A model generated the notes under the pieces. It had not been told where the DNA came from, made no database searches, and worked only from the letters and a program-made list of their open reading frames with translations. Below, piece after piece: positions 45,537-57,010 of a stretch of 64,000 nucleotides of DNA. Origin of the DNA: Hyperoodon ampullatus (Eukaryota > Chordata > Mammalia > Artiodactyla > Ziphiidae); the NCBI GenBank assembly GCA_949752795.1, contig OX457061.1, forward strand, positions 36,736,338 through 36,800,337, in the 5' to 3' direction. The stretch's first letter is position 1; each line of letters opens with the position of its first letter. The position numbers and the translations under genes are program-made.

Positions 45537-45833
45537 GAGACTTACCTGGTGGCTCAGTGGTTAAGAATCTGCCTGCCAATGCAGGGGACACAGGTTTGAG
45601 CCCTGGTCTGGGAAGATCCCACATGCCGTGGAGCAACTAAGCCCGTGAGTCACAACTGCTGAGCCTGCATGCCACAACTACTAAAGCCCACACACCTAGA
45701 GTGCACCACAACGAAGCCCCAGCACCACAACAAAGAGTAGCCCCCACTTGCCGCAACTAGAGAAAGCCCATGCGCAGCAACAAAGACCCAACACAGCCAA
45801 AAATAAATAAATTAATAAATTAATAAATTAATT
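45537..45833 (+). mobile_element. CHR-type SINE (long class)
   Basis: gagacttacctggtggctca ... cacaactactaaagccc ... acccaacacagcc and an (AATT/AAAT)n tail. Duplication taaaa[a]tccatgggtt at 45521-45536 and 45834-45848. Confidence 0.93.
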
Positions 45834-46010
45834 TAAAATCCATGGGTTTACTGTTTTAATTTTTGCATTTTATTTCTGGATAACAAGATTAAAAAGAAAG
45901 TTCCAGGCAGCTAACTGGAGACTTTCTCTGAATATAAAACAGTCTAGGTGTAGATACTCTTTATTCCCAATAAATAAAAAAGCTAAATGGGACATGAATG
46001 TCACTATTTT

Positions 46011-46223
46011 TTTTTTTTTTTTTTTTTTTTTTGTGGTACGTGGGCCTCTCACTGCTGTGGCCTCTCCCCTTGCAGAGCACAGGCTCTGGACGCGCAGGCT
46101 CAGCGGCCATGGCTCACGGACCCAGCCTCTCCACGGCATGTGGAATTCTCCCAGGCCAGGACACGAACCCGTGTCCCCTGCATCGGCAGGTGGACTCTCA
46201 ACCACTGAGCCACCAGGGAAGCC
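46011..46223 (-). mobile_element. CHR-type SINE (short class)
   Basis: Antisense with a long T-run (46007-46032). Flanks ca[c/t]tattttt on both sides. Confidence 0.93.
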
Positions 46224-46417
46224 CATTATTTTTTTTTACGTCTTAATTTTTCAAGTACAAGGGACTCGTTGTTATGTTATATGAGAATTTGGATTGGGTG
46301 AATGCTACATGATAGAATGAAGATCAGTTTGAGGAAAATTTGCAGAATTATTATTTTATATCCTTCACTAGTTTGTGGCATATATTTCAATGTCAGGGTC
46401 TCTTATGCTTTGCCTTT

Positions 46418-46751
46418 TTTTTTCTTTTGGCTGTATTGGGTCTTCGTTGCTGTGCATCAGCTTTCTCTAGTTGTGGTGAGCGTGGGCTACTCTTTGTTGC
46501 GGTGTGCAGTCTTCTCATTGAGGTCGCTTCTTTTCTTGCAGAACATGGGCTCTAGGCGTGCAGACTTTGGTAGGTATGGCACGTGGGCTCAGTAGTTGTG
46601 GTTCACGGGCTCCAGAGCACAGGCTCAGTTGTTGTGGTGCACGGGCTTAGTTGCTCTGCAGCATGTGGGATCTTCCCGGACCAGGGCTCGAACCTGTGTC
46701 CCCTGCATTGGCAGGCGGATTCTTAACCACTGTGCCACCAGGGAAGTCCCC
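46418..46751 (-). mobile_element. CHR-type SINE (long class)
   Basis: Antisense long form (cttttggctgtattgggtct ... cactgtgccaccagggaagt). Duplication [g/a]ctttgcctt at 46407-46416 and 46752-46761. Confidence 0.92.
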
Positions 46752-46761
46752 ACTTTGCCTT

Positions 46762-48094
46762 AATCAGCAATCAGTTGTGAGGATAAATCAAATAATACAG
46801 GTGATAAATAATAAAAACAGCTGTTTAACCAAGTAATAAACACTTTAGACAATCCACTCACCAGAGCATTCATCTGATTTCCACTAAATATTGTGAATGT
46901 TCACTCCATGTGCTCCTAAAAGCTCTCAAATGTTCCATATTGCAGGAAAGAATACAGATTTAAAAAATAAAAATCAAACCAGATACCATTAGCCACAGGG
47001 AAGAATATTGATTAAAGAAATAGAAATTGAACAAGATGCCATTAGCCACCTTTAATGATATGAATCCCTGAAACAGATGACTTGGGAGATGCTAAAGTAC
47101 TGATGTTCAAGACAGCAAGCCATCAGAACACAATTAAAAATTGCCCAACTTAGAACTTAAAAGCTGATCTTTTTTTCTTCACACATATATAAATGTTTCT
47201 GAAAATCATTATGTATGATGATTAGGGGGAAAGTCCCCATAAAATTCCTGGAGAGATGCAAACTTTCAAAATGCATATATAAATTTACCCAAACATGTGG
47301 GAGTTGATTGAATTTAAAATACAGTAATTAGAGAAAGGACAAACCTCCTTCTTTCACTGAGAAATTAGCCTTCTGAATAATTATTTTTAACCCATGTATT
47401 GTTATTTGCATTGGGTTATTGAGCCTATTCTCAAACTGCTTTGTCTGCCCAAGCCTACAGAATATGTAAGAAAGGGAAACTGATAGAAGAAGGGCCAGCC
47501 CTGGACCATCCTCCGGAAATACACCCTCAATAGCTGATAGGCAATAGCCTAGAGCTGAGAAAGGGATGTGAGTTTTGTCACTGGGAGAAGGGATATTGAC
47601 ACTGTGTTTTTGCATCAGAGATATTTGTTCTTTCAACCTGTAAGGAAACCCATCCAAATTGTCTGTGCTCTAGGGCCCAAAACAGAAGACTTAAGAAATA
47701 AATTTTGGCATAATATTTTTTTGTTTGTTTTTCTGTTTTCCTGTAACAAACCACAGTTTTAATACCCTTCCTCCCTCTGCTGTGTTATATTTGTTTTTCC
47801 AGCACCTATCATAATTTACTTTAGCAGCAATGACATTGAGTGAAGTAACTTCCCAAGGTGCCCAAAGAAACCAGCCCCCAAACCAAATCTGGCTGCTAAC
47901 TCAGAATTCTTCTTGCACCTGTGTGCTGCCTCAATTCTCTTGAGGTGTGCATGGCAGGACTGGTTCCACCACAGCCATGAAGCAGTGGTGAGCTGCAGTT
48001 CTCAGAATTGCAGGTGTTCTGCCTCCAGACTAGTTCTTATAATCAAGTAAGTCACTTTTGCAAACTTAGTTGGAAACACCATTCATTCCTTCCA
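46762..48094. other. Unrecognised DNA with a 53-bp tandem pair
   Basis: Contains the imperfect tandem duplication at 46945-47050 (listed separately). No other repeat or exon recognised. Confidence 0.5.
46945..47050. repeat. Imperfect 53-bp tandem duplication
   Basis: Two units, each beginning g[g]aagaata and ending gat[a/g]ccattagccac (46945-46997 and 46998-47050), with moderate divergence between. Confidence 0.7.
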
Positions 48095-48095
48095 G

Positions 48096-48106
48096 GAGAA
48101 AAGAAA

Positions 48107-48146
<40 letters not shown>

Positions 48147-48187
48147 GAAGGAAGAAAGGAAGAAAGGAAGAAAGAAAGAAAGGAAGG

Positions 48188-48232
<45 letters not shown>

Positions 48233-48612
48233 AAGGGAGAAAGGGAGAGAGAAAGAAAGAAAGAAAGAAAGGAAGAAAGAAAGAAAAGAAAAGAAGGGAG
48301 GAAGGAAGGAAGGATGGAAGGAAGGAAGGAAGAAAGAAAGAGAGAAAGAAAGAAAGAAAGGAAGGAAGGAAGGAAGAAAGGAAGAAAGAAAGAAAGGAAT
48401 GAAGAAAGAAGGAAAGAATGAAAGAAAGGAAGAGAGAGGGAGAGATGGGAGAGAGAGAGAGGGAGGAAGGAAGGGAGAGAAAGAAAGGAAAAGAAAGAAT
48501 GAGGAAGAGAGAAAGGGAGGAAGGGAGGGAGGGAGGAAGAGAGAGAGGAAGGAAGGAAGGAAGAAAGGAGAAAAGAAAAAAGAAGAGGAAAAAAGAAAAG
48601 AAAGAGAAAGGC
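48096..48612. repeat. Polypurine tract, about 515 bp
   Basis: Almost pure A/G on the + strand: (GAAA)n, (GGAA)n, (GA)n and (GGGA)n blocks. All long frames here on both strands (for example 182 codons minus, 137 codons plus) are period-4 artefacts. Confidence 0.98.
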
Positions 48613-48914
48613 ACCCCAGAGAGTGTTTGATGTTATTTCACATTGCCTTTTTAAAAGTCCTAAATTAGCCAGTGTCCCATTTCTTTCCCCACTTCAGTCC
48701 AGAACGTGGGAAGAAGCATTTCCTGAAGAAATGAGATTGCAGTGTTCCTGAGTCTCCAGAAAGCCCAGAACACTCAGCATCAACTTAGGATGTCTCCTTC
48801 CCCCAGCTCATTGTTCACACTCCCCACCATATGGACACAACTCAGAAGGACAACATCACTTCTGTTTCAATTTCATAATGATAACAAGAGTGGTCATCAA
48901 TAAAACACTATCCA

Positions 48915-49067
48915 GGGACTTCCCTGGCAGTCCAGGGGTTAGGCCTCCAGGCCCTCACTGCCAAGGGCCTGGATTCGATCCCTGGTCAGGGAATTAAAAT
49001 CCCACAAGCCGTGTGGTGTGGCCAGAAGACAAAACAAAACAAAACAAAACAAAAAACTCCAAAAAAC
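48915..49067 (+). mobile_element. CHR-1 type SINE
   Basis: gggacttccctggcagtcca ... gattcgatccctggtcagg ... gtgtggccag, tail of AAAAC units. Perfect duplication aacactatcca at 48904-48914 and 49068-49078. Confidence 0.94.
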
Positions 49068-49073
49068 AACACT

Positions 49074-49465
49074 ATCCAAAGAAACTGGAACCCTCATAGT
49101 CTGCTGATAGGAATGCAAAGTGATATAGGGTGTTTTTTTAAAAAGCCAAACATATTAGGCTAATTGACAGAAGCCAGACACATAAGGCCACATATTGTAT
49201 GATTCCATATTTATGAAATTTCTGGAATAGGCAAATCCATACATACAGAAAGTAGGCAAGCAGTTCTCAGGGGATGGGCTGAGAGAGGAATTGGGACTAA
49301 TGGCTAATAGGTAGGGGGCCTTTTTGGGGGGTGATGGAAGTATTCTGGAATTAGGTAGTACAATGGTTGCACAATGTAGTGAATATTCTAAAAACCATGG
49401 AACTATACACTTTAAAATAGTGAATTTTATGTTATATGAATTATCTCAATTAAATTAAAACTAAA
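49074..49465 (+). mobile_element. Old L1M 3' end
   Basis: Sense: actggaaccctcatagtctg, cacatattgtatgattcca, ggttgcacaatgtagtgaat, atgaattatctcaattaaat. Complete at the 3' end, with internal losses. Confidence 0.82.
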
Positions 49466-49499
49466 GCCCTGGGTCGCACACTCCCAAGAGTCTAAATTA

Positions 49500-50115
49500 A
49501 AGCAACAACTCTGTACGGATATATTCAACTACATAAAGAATACTTTTCTCGATTTGGGAAAAAAAGGAAAAGGAGAGAAATAGAAAGGCCAGACATAGCT
49601 GGGAAAAATTATCTATTGTTCTACCTGTACTTTTACAAACAAAATATAGAGTCAAACAGAAACTTACCATAAATCTTACCATAGATTTCACTCCTGAGAA
49701 CCTACTCAAGAAAAATGAAAACATGTTCACAGGAATAATTACATGGGAATTACACTCATAGAAGCATTACTCGTAATAGCCCCAAACTGGTCCACCAACT
49801 GGTGAGTGGAAGAAAAAAATGTGGTATATCCACATCATGGAATACTAGTCAGCAACAAAGGAATGAAATAATGATACACAAAATACTTCAAAAACATTAT
49901 GCTAAGTGAAAAAAAGCCAGACACAAAAGACTGCCCAGTGTACGATTTCACTTGAGTGAATTTCACAGAAAAGGCCAATTTATAGACAGAAAACATATCG
50001 TTGGTTGCCTGCGGATGATAAGAAAGTTCTAAAACTGGATTGTGGTCAGGGCTGCACAGCTCTACAAATTTACTAAAAATTATTGAAGTGTATATTTACA
50101 GTTAGTGAAAGGTGG
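49500..50115 (+). mobile_element. Old L1M fragment (ORF2 end and 3' UTR)
   Basis: Sense: aagcattactcgtaatagcc, catcatggaatactagtcag, ttatgctaagtgaaaaaaag, attgaagtgtatatttacag. Runs into the purine tract. Confidence 0.75.
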
Positions 50116-50250
50116 GAGGAGAGCGAGAGGAGGAAAGAAGGGAGGGAGGGAGGAAGGAAGGATGCAAGGAAGGAAGAAGGAAGGAAGGAGAAAGGAATGG
50201 AAGAGGAGGTAAGAAGAAGGGAAGGGAGAGGGAAGGAGGGAGAGAAGAAA
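50115..50250. repeat. Purine-rich (GGAA/GGGA)n tract
   Basis: About 135 bp of almost pure A/G. Confidence 0.93.
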
Positions 50251-50389
50251 ATAATGAAAACATATATAAATATTTTTTTAAATCAAAAAAATATAAAATA
50301 ATGTGACAGACATAGCACAAAGGTTTCAGATTAAAACACAGTTAATGCAAAATACTTAGGAAAGTTTAAAACACAGGCAAAGATACATC

Positions 50390-50597
50390 AAACAAATACA
50401 AAAAGGTCTGGCAAGTAATGTACCCCATGGGGAAAATAGTCAATATATTGTAATATCTTTGTACAGTGACAGAGGGTAACTAGACTTATGGTGGTGATCA
50501 TTTTGTAATGTATAAAAATATTGAATCACGATGTTGTACACCTAAAACTAATATAATATTGTAAGTTAATTTTACTTCAATTAAAAAAAAAAGAAGA
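50390..50597 (+). mobile_element. Old L1M 3' UTR end
   Basis: Sense: taactagacttatggtggtg, atgttgtacacctaaaacta, ttttacttcaattaaaaaa. Confidence 0.82.
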
Positions 50598-50880
50598 AGG
50601 ACTGGCAATACTCATAGCAGAAAGCAGAAAAGTGGAATCCAAGGCTTAAGTCTTCAACAAGACAAAGAGAATCATTTTATATGAATAAGAGGTAAAAGAT
50701 GAATGAAGAAATATTAAAGCTTGTCATGTAATTTTCTAAATACACAATTGTAGCAATATGTTTGTGAGTTCCTATTGCTCTGTCACCAAATGAACAATAA
50801 ATACATTTATTAAAGTGTTGACTAATATGTATAATAAGCTTGAATTAGTAGACATATTGAAATGCATATAAAATTGTTTC
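50598..50880 (+). mobile_element. Old L1M ORF2 fragment
   Basis: Sense: ggactggcaatactcatagc, tccaaggcttaagtcttcaa, acaagacaaagagaatcatt. Diverged. Confidence 0.5.
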
Positions 50881-51424
50881 TTTTTAAATGTCAAAGAAAC
50901 AGTTGCACAGAGAAAGAGCCCAGCAAGGAAACTTCATTAATTTCTGAGCCCAGAACTTTTTGGGACCATATTCTCTGATCACAAAGTGTTAAGTAGACAT
51001 GAATAACAAAACGATGACTCAAAGTTAAGCTCTCTACTATATGTAGTGAGGGAACTTTTAGCTGTTTCTCCCCATGCCACATGCTTCTCTGCCCACTTGC
51101 TTCCTGCCTCACACTCTTCCCCCAAGCCAGGTGGCTTTACAGCATCTCTGCTCACTTCCTCATCCTCTTCCAGTTCTGTGTGCCTGGGGCTCCCTGATGC
51201 CCAGGTGGCAATAATCAGGGCATCTCTCAGAGTCCAGCCAGCTCTTGCAGCCGGAGGCCTGAATATTTGGTCCCAAGATTTAGAGCAGGACCTCTGTTAG
51301 GCTTGACCCCATTCAAGCTTCTCCAGAGCTTCTCTCTGAACATTACATGAACTGTCTCAGCTATTAATAAAAAGGTGCTTTGATTCCCATTTGATTAGTG
51401 TGTGTGTTTTTGTTGTGGTGGTGT
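50881..51424. other. No recognised feature
   Basis: Unique-looking; a 84-codon + frame at 51046-51300 has no domain. Confidence 0.5.
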
Positions 51425-51549
51425 TTTTTGTTTTTTGTTTTTTGGCCACACCTCGCAGCTTGCGGGATCTTAATTCCCCAACCAGGGATTGAACCTGGGG
51501 GTGGCAGTGAAGCACGGAGTCCCAACCACTGGATAACCAGGGAATTCCC
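51425..51549 (-). mobile_element. CHR-1 type SINE
   Basis: Antisense: ttttttggccacacctcgc ... ttccccaaccagggattgaa ... ccagggaattccc. Flanks share [t/c]tagt. Confidence 0.88.
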
Positions 51550-51779
51550 TAGTATTTCTTATATACAGCTCTGCACAAACCTCTAAGGGGAAGTATAAAT
51601 TGGCTGGGTGAAAATGATTTATGCATTTCTGCAATTTCAGATGTAGATAATATTGGCAAGTGTCGTCAACATTCCATCTGGGTTTTTGATATCCACCATT
51701 TGGAAACTAGAGAAGACTTCAGCACTCCCCAACATCAACTTACTGTTGCAAGCTATTTATAAAATAGAACTTATAAAAA

Positions 51780-52150
51780 TAAATGGTTGCTTTCATTTAA
51801 TAATGCTTTTATTACTAAACAAAGAATAATGATAAAGGGTGAACATTTAATGACAGGGATTTAAATAAAATCTGCCCCAAAGAAATCAAGAAGATCAAAA
51901 CAATAAAGACAAAGGTGGAAACTAATTAATTAGGAAACAAAATTGGATAGAACAGATAAGTAAATCCAAGAGCTGTTTCTTTGGGAAAACAAAAAACAAT
52001 GAGATGAATCTCTGGCAAATCTAGTTATTAAAAAACACAATAAGGCAACACAAATAATTACATTTATCTGGAGTCTAAAAGGATTTAATTACTGATATGA
52101 AGATTTCAAAATCATTAATGAATACCATAAACTGCTGTGTCCTAATGAAT
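51780..52150 (+). mobile_element. Old L1M ORF2 fragment
   Basis: Sense: gaagatcaaaacaataaaga, agtaaatccaagagctgttt, gagatgaatctctggcaaat. Frames broken. Confidence 0.7.
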
Positions 52151-52535
52151 ATGAAGATACCACTGAAATAGACAATTCTCTCGTCTGCCAAGCTCCTTTT
52201 CACCCATTGCACCCCCTGTGCACCCCAGAGCTTCACTCCTAACTTCAGCAGCCCTGAAGTAGGAAAATTCCCTTAGAACAGGGCCACTGGTTGACAATTC
52301 AGACTGGACAGCATTGACCCCTTTTTCTATCTAAAAATGCAAGAAGTTCAGTTTACACTGCAGACCTCAGGGCACAATGCCCGTTCCTTTCAAGTAAGCT
52401 TGACTTTGTCTCTTTTCAAGCTAAACTGCAGCCCCACTTTTAGCCCGATCAGAAAGCCTAACTGAAAAATAAGCTTGGAAAACTTGGAGACCAGAGGGCA
52501 CAGAGCCCAGGGTTTGACCTGGAAAACACTGAACT
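52151..52535. other. No recognised feature
   Basis: Unique-looking DNA. Confidence 0.5.
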
Positions 52536-52550
52536 AAAAAATTTGTTATA

Positions 52551-52912
52551 GGCTTCCCTGGTGGCACAGCGGTTGAGAATCCACCTGTCAATGCAGGGGA
52601 CACAGGTTCGAGCCCTGGTCCAGGAAGATCCCGCATTACACGGAGCAACTAAACCCGTGCACCACAACTACTGATCCTGTGCTCTAAAGCCCACGAGCCA
52701 CCACTACTGAGCCCACGTGCCACAACTACTGAAGCCCACATGCATAGAGCCTGTGCTCTGTAACAAGAGAAGCCACCGCAATGAGAAGCCCTCGCACCAC
52801 AACGGAGTGTAGCCCCGGTTCGCCACAACTAGAGAAATCCCGTGTGCAGCAACGAAGACCCAACATGGCCAAAAATAAATAAATAAAATAAATAAATTTA
52901 TAAAAAACAAAA
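52551..52912 (+). mobile_element. CHR-type SINE (long class)
   Basis: ggcttccctggtggcacag ... ccacaactactgaagccc ... acccaacatggcc, (AAAT)n tail. Duplication aaaaaa[c]tttgttata at 52536-52550 and about 52913-52927. Confidence 0.94.
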
Positions 52913-52927
52913 AAAAACTTTGTTATA

Positions 52928-53809
52928 GGAGAAAGCAAATTGGGGGTGGGGGTGAGGCAAGGATAATACATGTTCCATGGGGGAAAGTTAAACAATTTTG
53001 CATCAGACTTATCAGTTAAATTTCTGATCTAGTTCAACCTTTTCTAAGTTATAGTTATATAACTTCCAATGTTATCGTTTCTATAAATTGGAGACAATCA
53101 CCACTTACAGAATTTTTAGGAGGAAATAAGATAGCATATGTGGAAGTATTTTACAAAGAGCAAAACTTGTTATGATAGTGGTGCAGGGAGATGTGCATTT
53201 GGCAATGATATAGGACAACAGATGCCTGGAATCTGTTCTACAGCAGTCATGACATTCACCTTTCAAATGCAACAGTCCTTCATCTGCAACAGTCTTCTTT
53301 GGTCTCTCCAGACTGGCCTGCAGCTGACAGTGGGCTGCTGTGGACTTGAAGACCTATCATTGTCAGAAGGTCCAGTTGTCCCAACCAAGGAGGGGAGCAT
53401 ACCTCTAGAGCCCAGTAATCCCACAAGGATGTAAATAAGGGCAACACAACACCCTGATTCCTCCCCTCGAGCACCCAGATTTCTTGATCACCAAGGCCCT
53501 TGGGCAAGAGGGCCTGCAAAGCTGGAGAACTGACCTTTACCTAGAAAACAAGTATCTGAAAACCCTGTCAGGACTCAGACCCTGAGTGGGGAAGCATAGA
53601 GAAGCTCAGCCCAAGTGGGACTGGGGGCTTATTTATTTGTTTGTACGTTGGAACTTGATGGAAACCCACTCCTCTGTCTCTCCTAGAAAATACTTAGTAA
53701 AATCAGCATTGATCATTAATGGATTGGATTCTTCTTTACGGACAAGTGCAAAGAAGACTTGAGTCTGGTGTCATGAGAGCAAAATCAGAGGCTGCACTTG
53801 GAGGTGGAA
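52928..53809. other. No recognised feature
   Basis: Unique-looking; a 98-codon + frame (53138-53434) has no domain. Confidence 0.5.
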
Positions 53810-55285
53810 ATTCCTGAAACAGACCATAGTACAATGTGGCTTAAATTCATGATAAAGGTGTATTTCATATCACTGAAAGGAGGGATTATTCTACAATTGA
53901 TAAGGTTAACCATTTGGGGAAAAATATAAGCTGGCGAAATATTTAGGGGGAAATAATTGATCCTTGCTTTACGTCAAAATGCATTTAGATAAAATATAGA
54001 TTTAAATGTAAAAAAAAATCATAGTAGCTTATACAGGCAAATATTCATATAATCTTGGCATATGCAAAGCCTTTAGAAGCATGGCACAAAAATCAGGAAC
54101 CACAAAGGAAAAGAGTAATAAAGCTAACAGTTACATAACAGTAACATAAACATAGCTGTAAAGCAACAACAATAAAAACAATAACAAAGCATAAATAAAA
54201 GGCAAACATGAAACTGGGAAAATATTTGCAACACAAATATTTTTTCAAACACCAAATGTAGTTTGAAAAACATATATGTGTGCATATTATATTATATATA
54301 AAGATTTCTTACAAATTAAAACCAAAAAATGAAAATTCCAACAGAAAAATGGATAAAGGACCCAAATAGATAATTTATAAATGAAGTTATACAAATGGCC
54401 ATTAATTTGGGAGGAAAAAAATATTCAAGATTAGAACTATCAAAGAAATGCAAATTAAAACAAGGATTATCGTTTTGTTTACTACACTGACAAAGATACC
54501 AAATAATTTTAATGCCTAATGCTATTGTTCATGAGGAAATTGCTCTTATTCATCAAAGATAAAAATATAAATTGGCACACATTTTCTGAAGAAACTATAC
54601 AGTATAAATTAAAAGTCTTTACAAATCCATTTATTTTGTCCAGAAATGTGATTTTCAGGGATTTATCTATCCTAAGAAAGGAGCAGAATTTTTAATAGAG
54701 GAAAATGTTAAATTCTCTAATGACCAAAAATAAAACTAGGTTAAATAAATAATGGTATATATATATATATACAATGATATAGTGCTAAAAATAAATATTT
54801 ATTGTCTTTGTAAAATGCTCATGATAGGGCTTCCCTGGTGGCGCAGTGGTTAAGAATCCACCTGCCAATGCAGGGGACACAGGTTCGAGCCCTGGTCCGG
54901 GAAGATCCCACATGCCACAGAGCAACTGATCCTGTGTGCCACAACTACTGAGCCCACGTGCCACAACTACTGAAGTCCGTGTGCCTAGAGCCTGTGCTCT
55001 GCAACAAGAGAAGCCACCGCAATGAGAAGCCCACGCACCACATCGAAGAGTAGCCCCTGCTCACCACAACTAGAGAAAGCCCGTGTGCAGCAACAAAGAC
55101 CCAACACAGCCAAAAATAAATGAATTAAATAAAGTTAAAAAAAATGCTCATGATATGTTACATATATCATGACACATTACAAAACAGTTTACAGAGTTTG
55201 ATCCTATTTTTAGTTTTTATTATAGTATACTATATTATATTATATTTGCACACACACATAAAAAAAGTCTGGAAGAATTTATGAG
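53810..55285 (+). mobile_element. Old L1M (ORF2 3' half and 3' UTR), split by a SINE
   Basis: Sense: aaaatatagatttaaatgta, tcatataatcttggcatatg, gaaactgggaaaatatttgc, aaatggataaaggacccaa, aaagaaatgcaaattaaaac. Heavily mutated; a TA run at 54756-54771. Confidence 0.82.
54827..55141 (+). mobile_element. CHR-type SINE (long class) nested in L1M
   Basis: Complete long copy with A-box and B-box (ggttcgagccc). Perfect 14-bp duplication aaatgctcatgata at 54813-54826 and 55142-55155. Confidence 0.95.
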
Positions 55286-55289
55286 TTAA

Positions 55290-55730
55290 AGTTCTTTTGT
55301 TTGCAAGACACTAAGGCTGACCTAGACCAACCTAAGAAAAGAAAGAAAAAAGGGGAGAAATTTATTGATAAAACACTAGAATATCTCATGAAATTGGGAG
55401 TTGTACCTTCCAAACATGGTTGGATGTGGAACAAGAACACCACTAGTATACCTTCTTGATGGCTGGATTTGAAGAACTTCTTCCTCTACAGCTTTGATAA
55501 AATCATTCCCACGTAGGCTGTGTCTTTATAGTCCAAATGTAAAATTTTAAGAAGAAAGTTTCTGATTGGCCCAACTTGGACCAGGAGTGACCGTTTGGAT
55601 TAATAAACTTTGGCCAAGTAACATTGACATGGCAACTGGTGGTCTTTCCCTGTGAATCAGGGGCCATAGCCAAGACTCTCTGAGAGCTGGGCAGATGCTC
55701 TAAGAGATGCCACTGTGAGTATACACACCA
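55290..55730. mobile_element. Ancient repeat, family unresolved (copy 1)
   Basis: Opens with ttcttttgtttgcaagacac and ggagaaatttattgataaa, a pattern I know from dispersed mammalian repeats but cannot name. Confidence 0.35.
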
Positions 55731-55794
55731 CAATGTGAAAATGGTTTATCTCTGGGGGCGAGTTTGTAGATGTCTTTTTGTTTGGGGTTGTATC

Positions 55795-56060
55795 GTTCAA
55801 GAATAGTTGAGTTGCAAGTCACAGAAACACAATTCTAACCATCTGAAGCAGAAAGTGGAAATTATCAAAAAGCTAAAATAAATGCAGCAAAAGCAGGGTG
55901 CAGTTGGCCTCAGAAACATCTGGAAACCAAATCTTGGACACTGTACCTGGACCATCTCTCACTTTTGGTTCTTTCTGAATGTCAGCTTACTTTGCTCTGG
56001 ATTTCTGTCACACAACAGGAAACATGGCTGCAAGAGGCTCCCCAGCCTGGCATTTCCCTG
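55795..56060. mobile_element. Ancient repeat, family unresolved (copy 2)
   Basis: Opens with gttgagttgcaagtcacaga and agcagaaagtggaaattatc, paralleling copy 1 in the same orientation. Confidence 0.35.
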
Positions 56061-56446
56061 TTTCACATGGGCAGGAATCTTTACTGCCTTGTACCCCATT
56101 GTATCCGTACTACCTGGCACATGGCAGAGCTTCAGTAAACCTGTTAAACACATAGTGGCTGTGAAGGAAATGGAGAGGGCCTGGTGAAGGATGACTCCTG
56201 AGTCTGGGTGACCAGTTGGGAGGTGATATCATTAACTCATCCAAGCTACAGAAGAGTAACAGCAGGTGTGGAGGGCTCAGAAGTGTTGCTTAGGGGTTAA
56301 GAATATAAACATTAGACAGTCTGGATTTGCATTCCAGCTCCATCACTGACCATCTGTGAGACTGTGGGCAAGTTATTTCAACCTTCAAAGCCTCAGTTGC
56401 CCCATCCATGGAAAATGGAAATAATTTTTTAAAATAATTTTTTATC

Positions 56447-56492
56447 GGGAATTCCCTGGTCATCCAGTGGTTAGGACTCAGTGCTGTCACTG
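56447..56492 (+). mobile_element. CHR-1 SINE head only
   Basis: First 46 bp (gggaattccctggtcatcca to gtgctgtcactg), fused directly to L1 3'-UTR sequence; the rest of the SINE is missing. Confidence 0.85.
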
Positions 56493-56909
56493 TATTTTCT
56501 GGTGTACAGCAAAGTGGTGTAGTTATATGTATATACATTCTTTTTCATGTTCTTTTCCATAATGGTTTATTACAGGATACTGAAGATAGTTCCCTGTGCT
56601 ATACAGTAGGCCCTTGTTGTTTATCTATTTTATACATAGTAGATTGTATCTGCTAATCCCAAATGCCTGATTTATCCCTCCCCCACCCCCTTTCTCCTTT
56701 GGTAACCATAGTTTGTTTTCTATGTCTGTGAATCTGTTTCTATTTCGTTAATAAGTTCATTTGTATTATATTTTAGATTCCACATACAAGTGATATCATA
56801 TGGTATTTGTCTTTGTCTGACCTACTTCACTTAGTATGATCATCTCTAGGTCCATCCATGTTGCTGCAAATAACATTATTTCATTCTTTTTTATGGCTGA
56901 GTAGTATTA
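56493..56909 (-). mobile_element. L1 3' UTR and ORF2 end, lacking its terminal 3' segment
   Basis: Antisense: tctggtgtacagcaaagtgg, gtgctatacagtaggccc, to ttttatggctgagtagtatt. The terminal tail and 'agtatagttgatttacaatg' part are absent at the SINE junction. Confidence 0.88.
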
Positions 56910-57010
56910 AAAATGGAGATAATTTTAACACCCAGTTTATAGGGCTTGTTGTGAAAATTAAATAAAATACACTGTGCAAAGTGCTCAATAATCATGGACT
57001 AATATTGTAT

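Larger units (their letters stand above)
56280..57010 (+). mobile_element. MIR SINE, split by a SINE/L1 composite
   Basis: The left part (taggggttaagaatataaac ... gcctcagttgccccatcc, to 56428) continues at 56910 (aaatggagataattttaac ... gcaaagtgctcaataatc). The 17-bp segment aaaatgga[a/g]ataatttt occurs on both sides of the insert (56412-56428 and 56910-56926). Confidence 0.85.

Noticed and set aside
48008..48668. Long Lys/Arg/Glu-rich and Phe/Ser/Leu-rich frames
   Set aside because: Artefacts of a period-4 purine tract that lacks stop codons.
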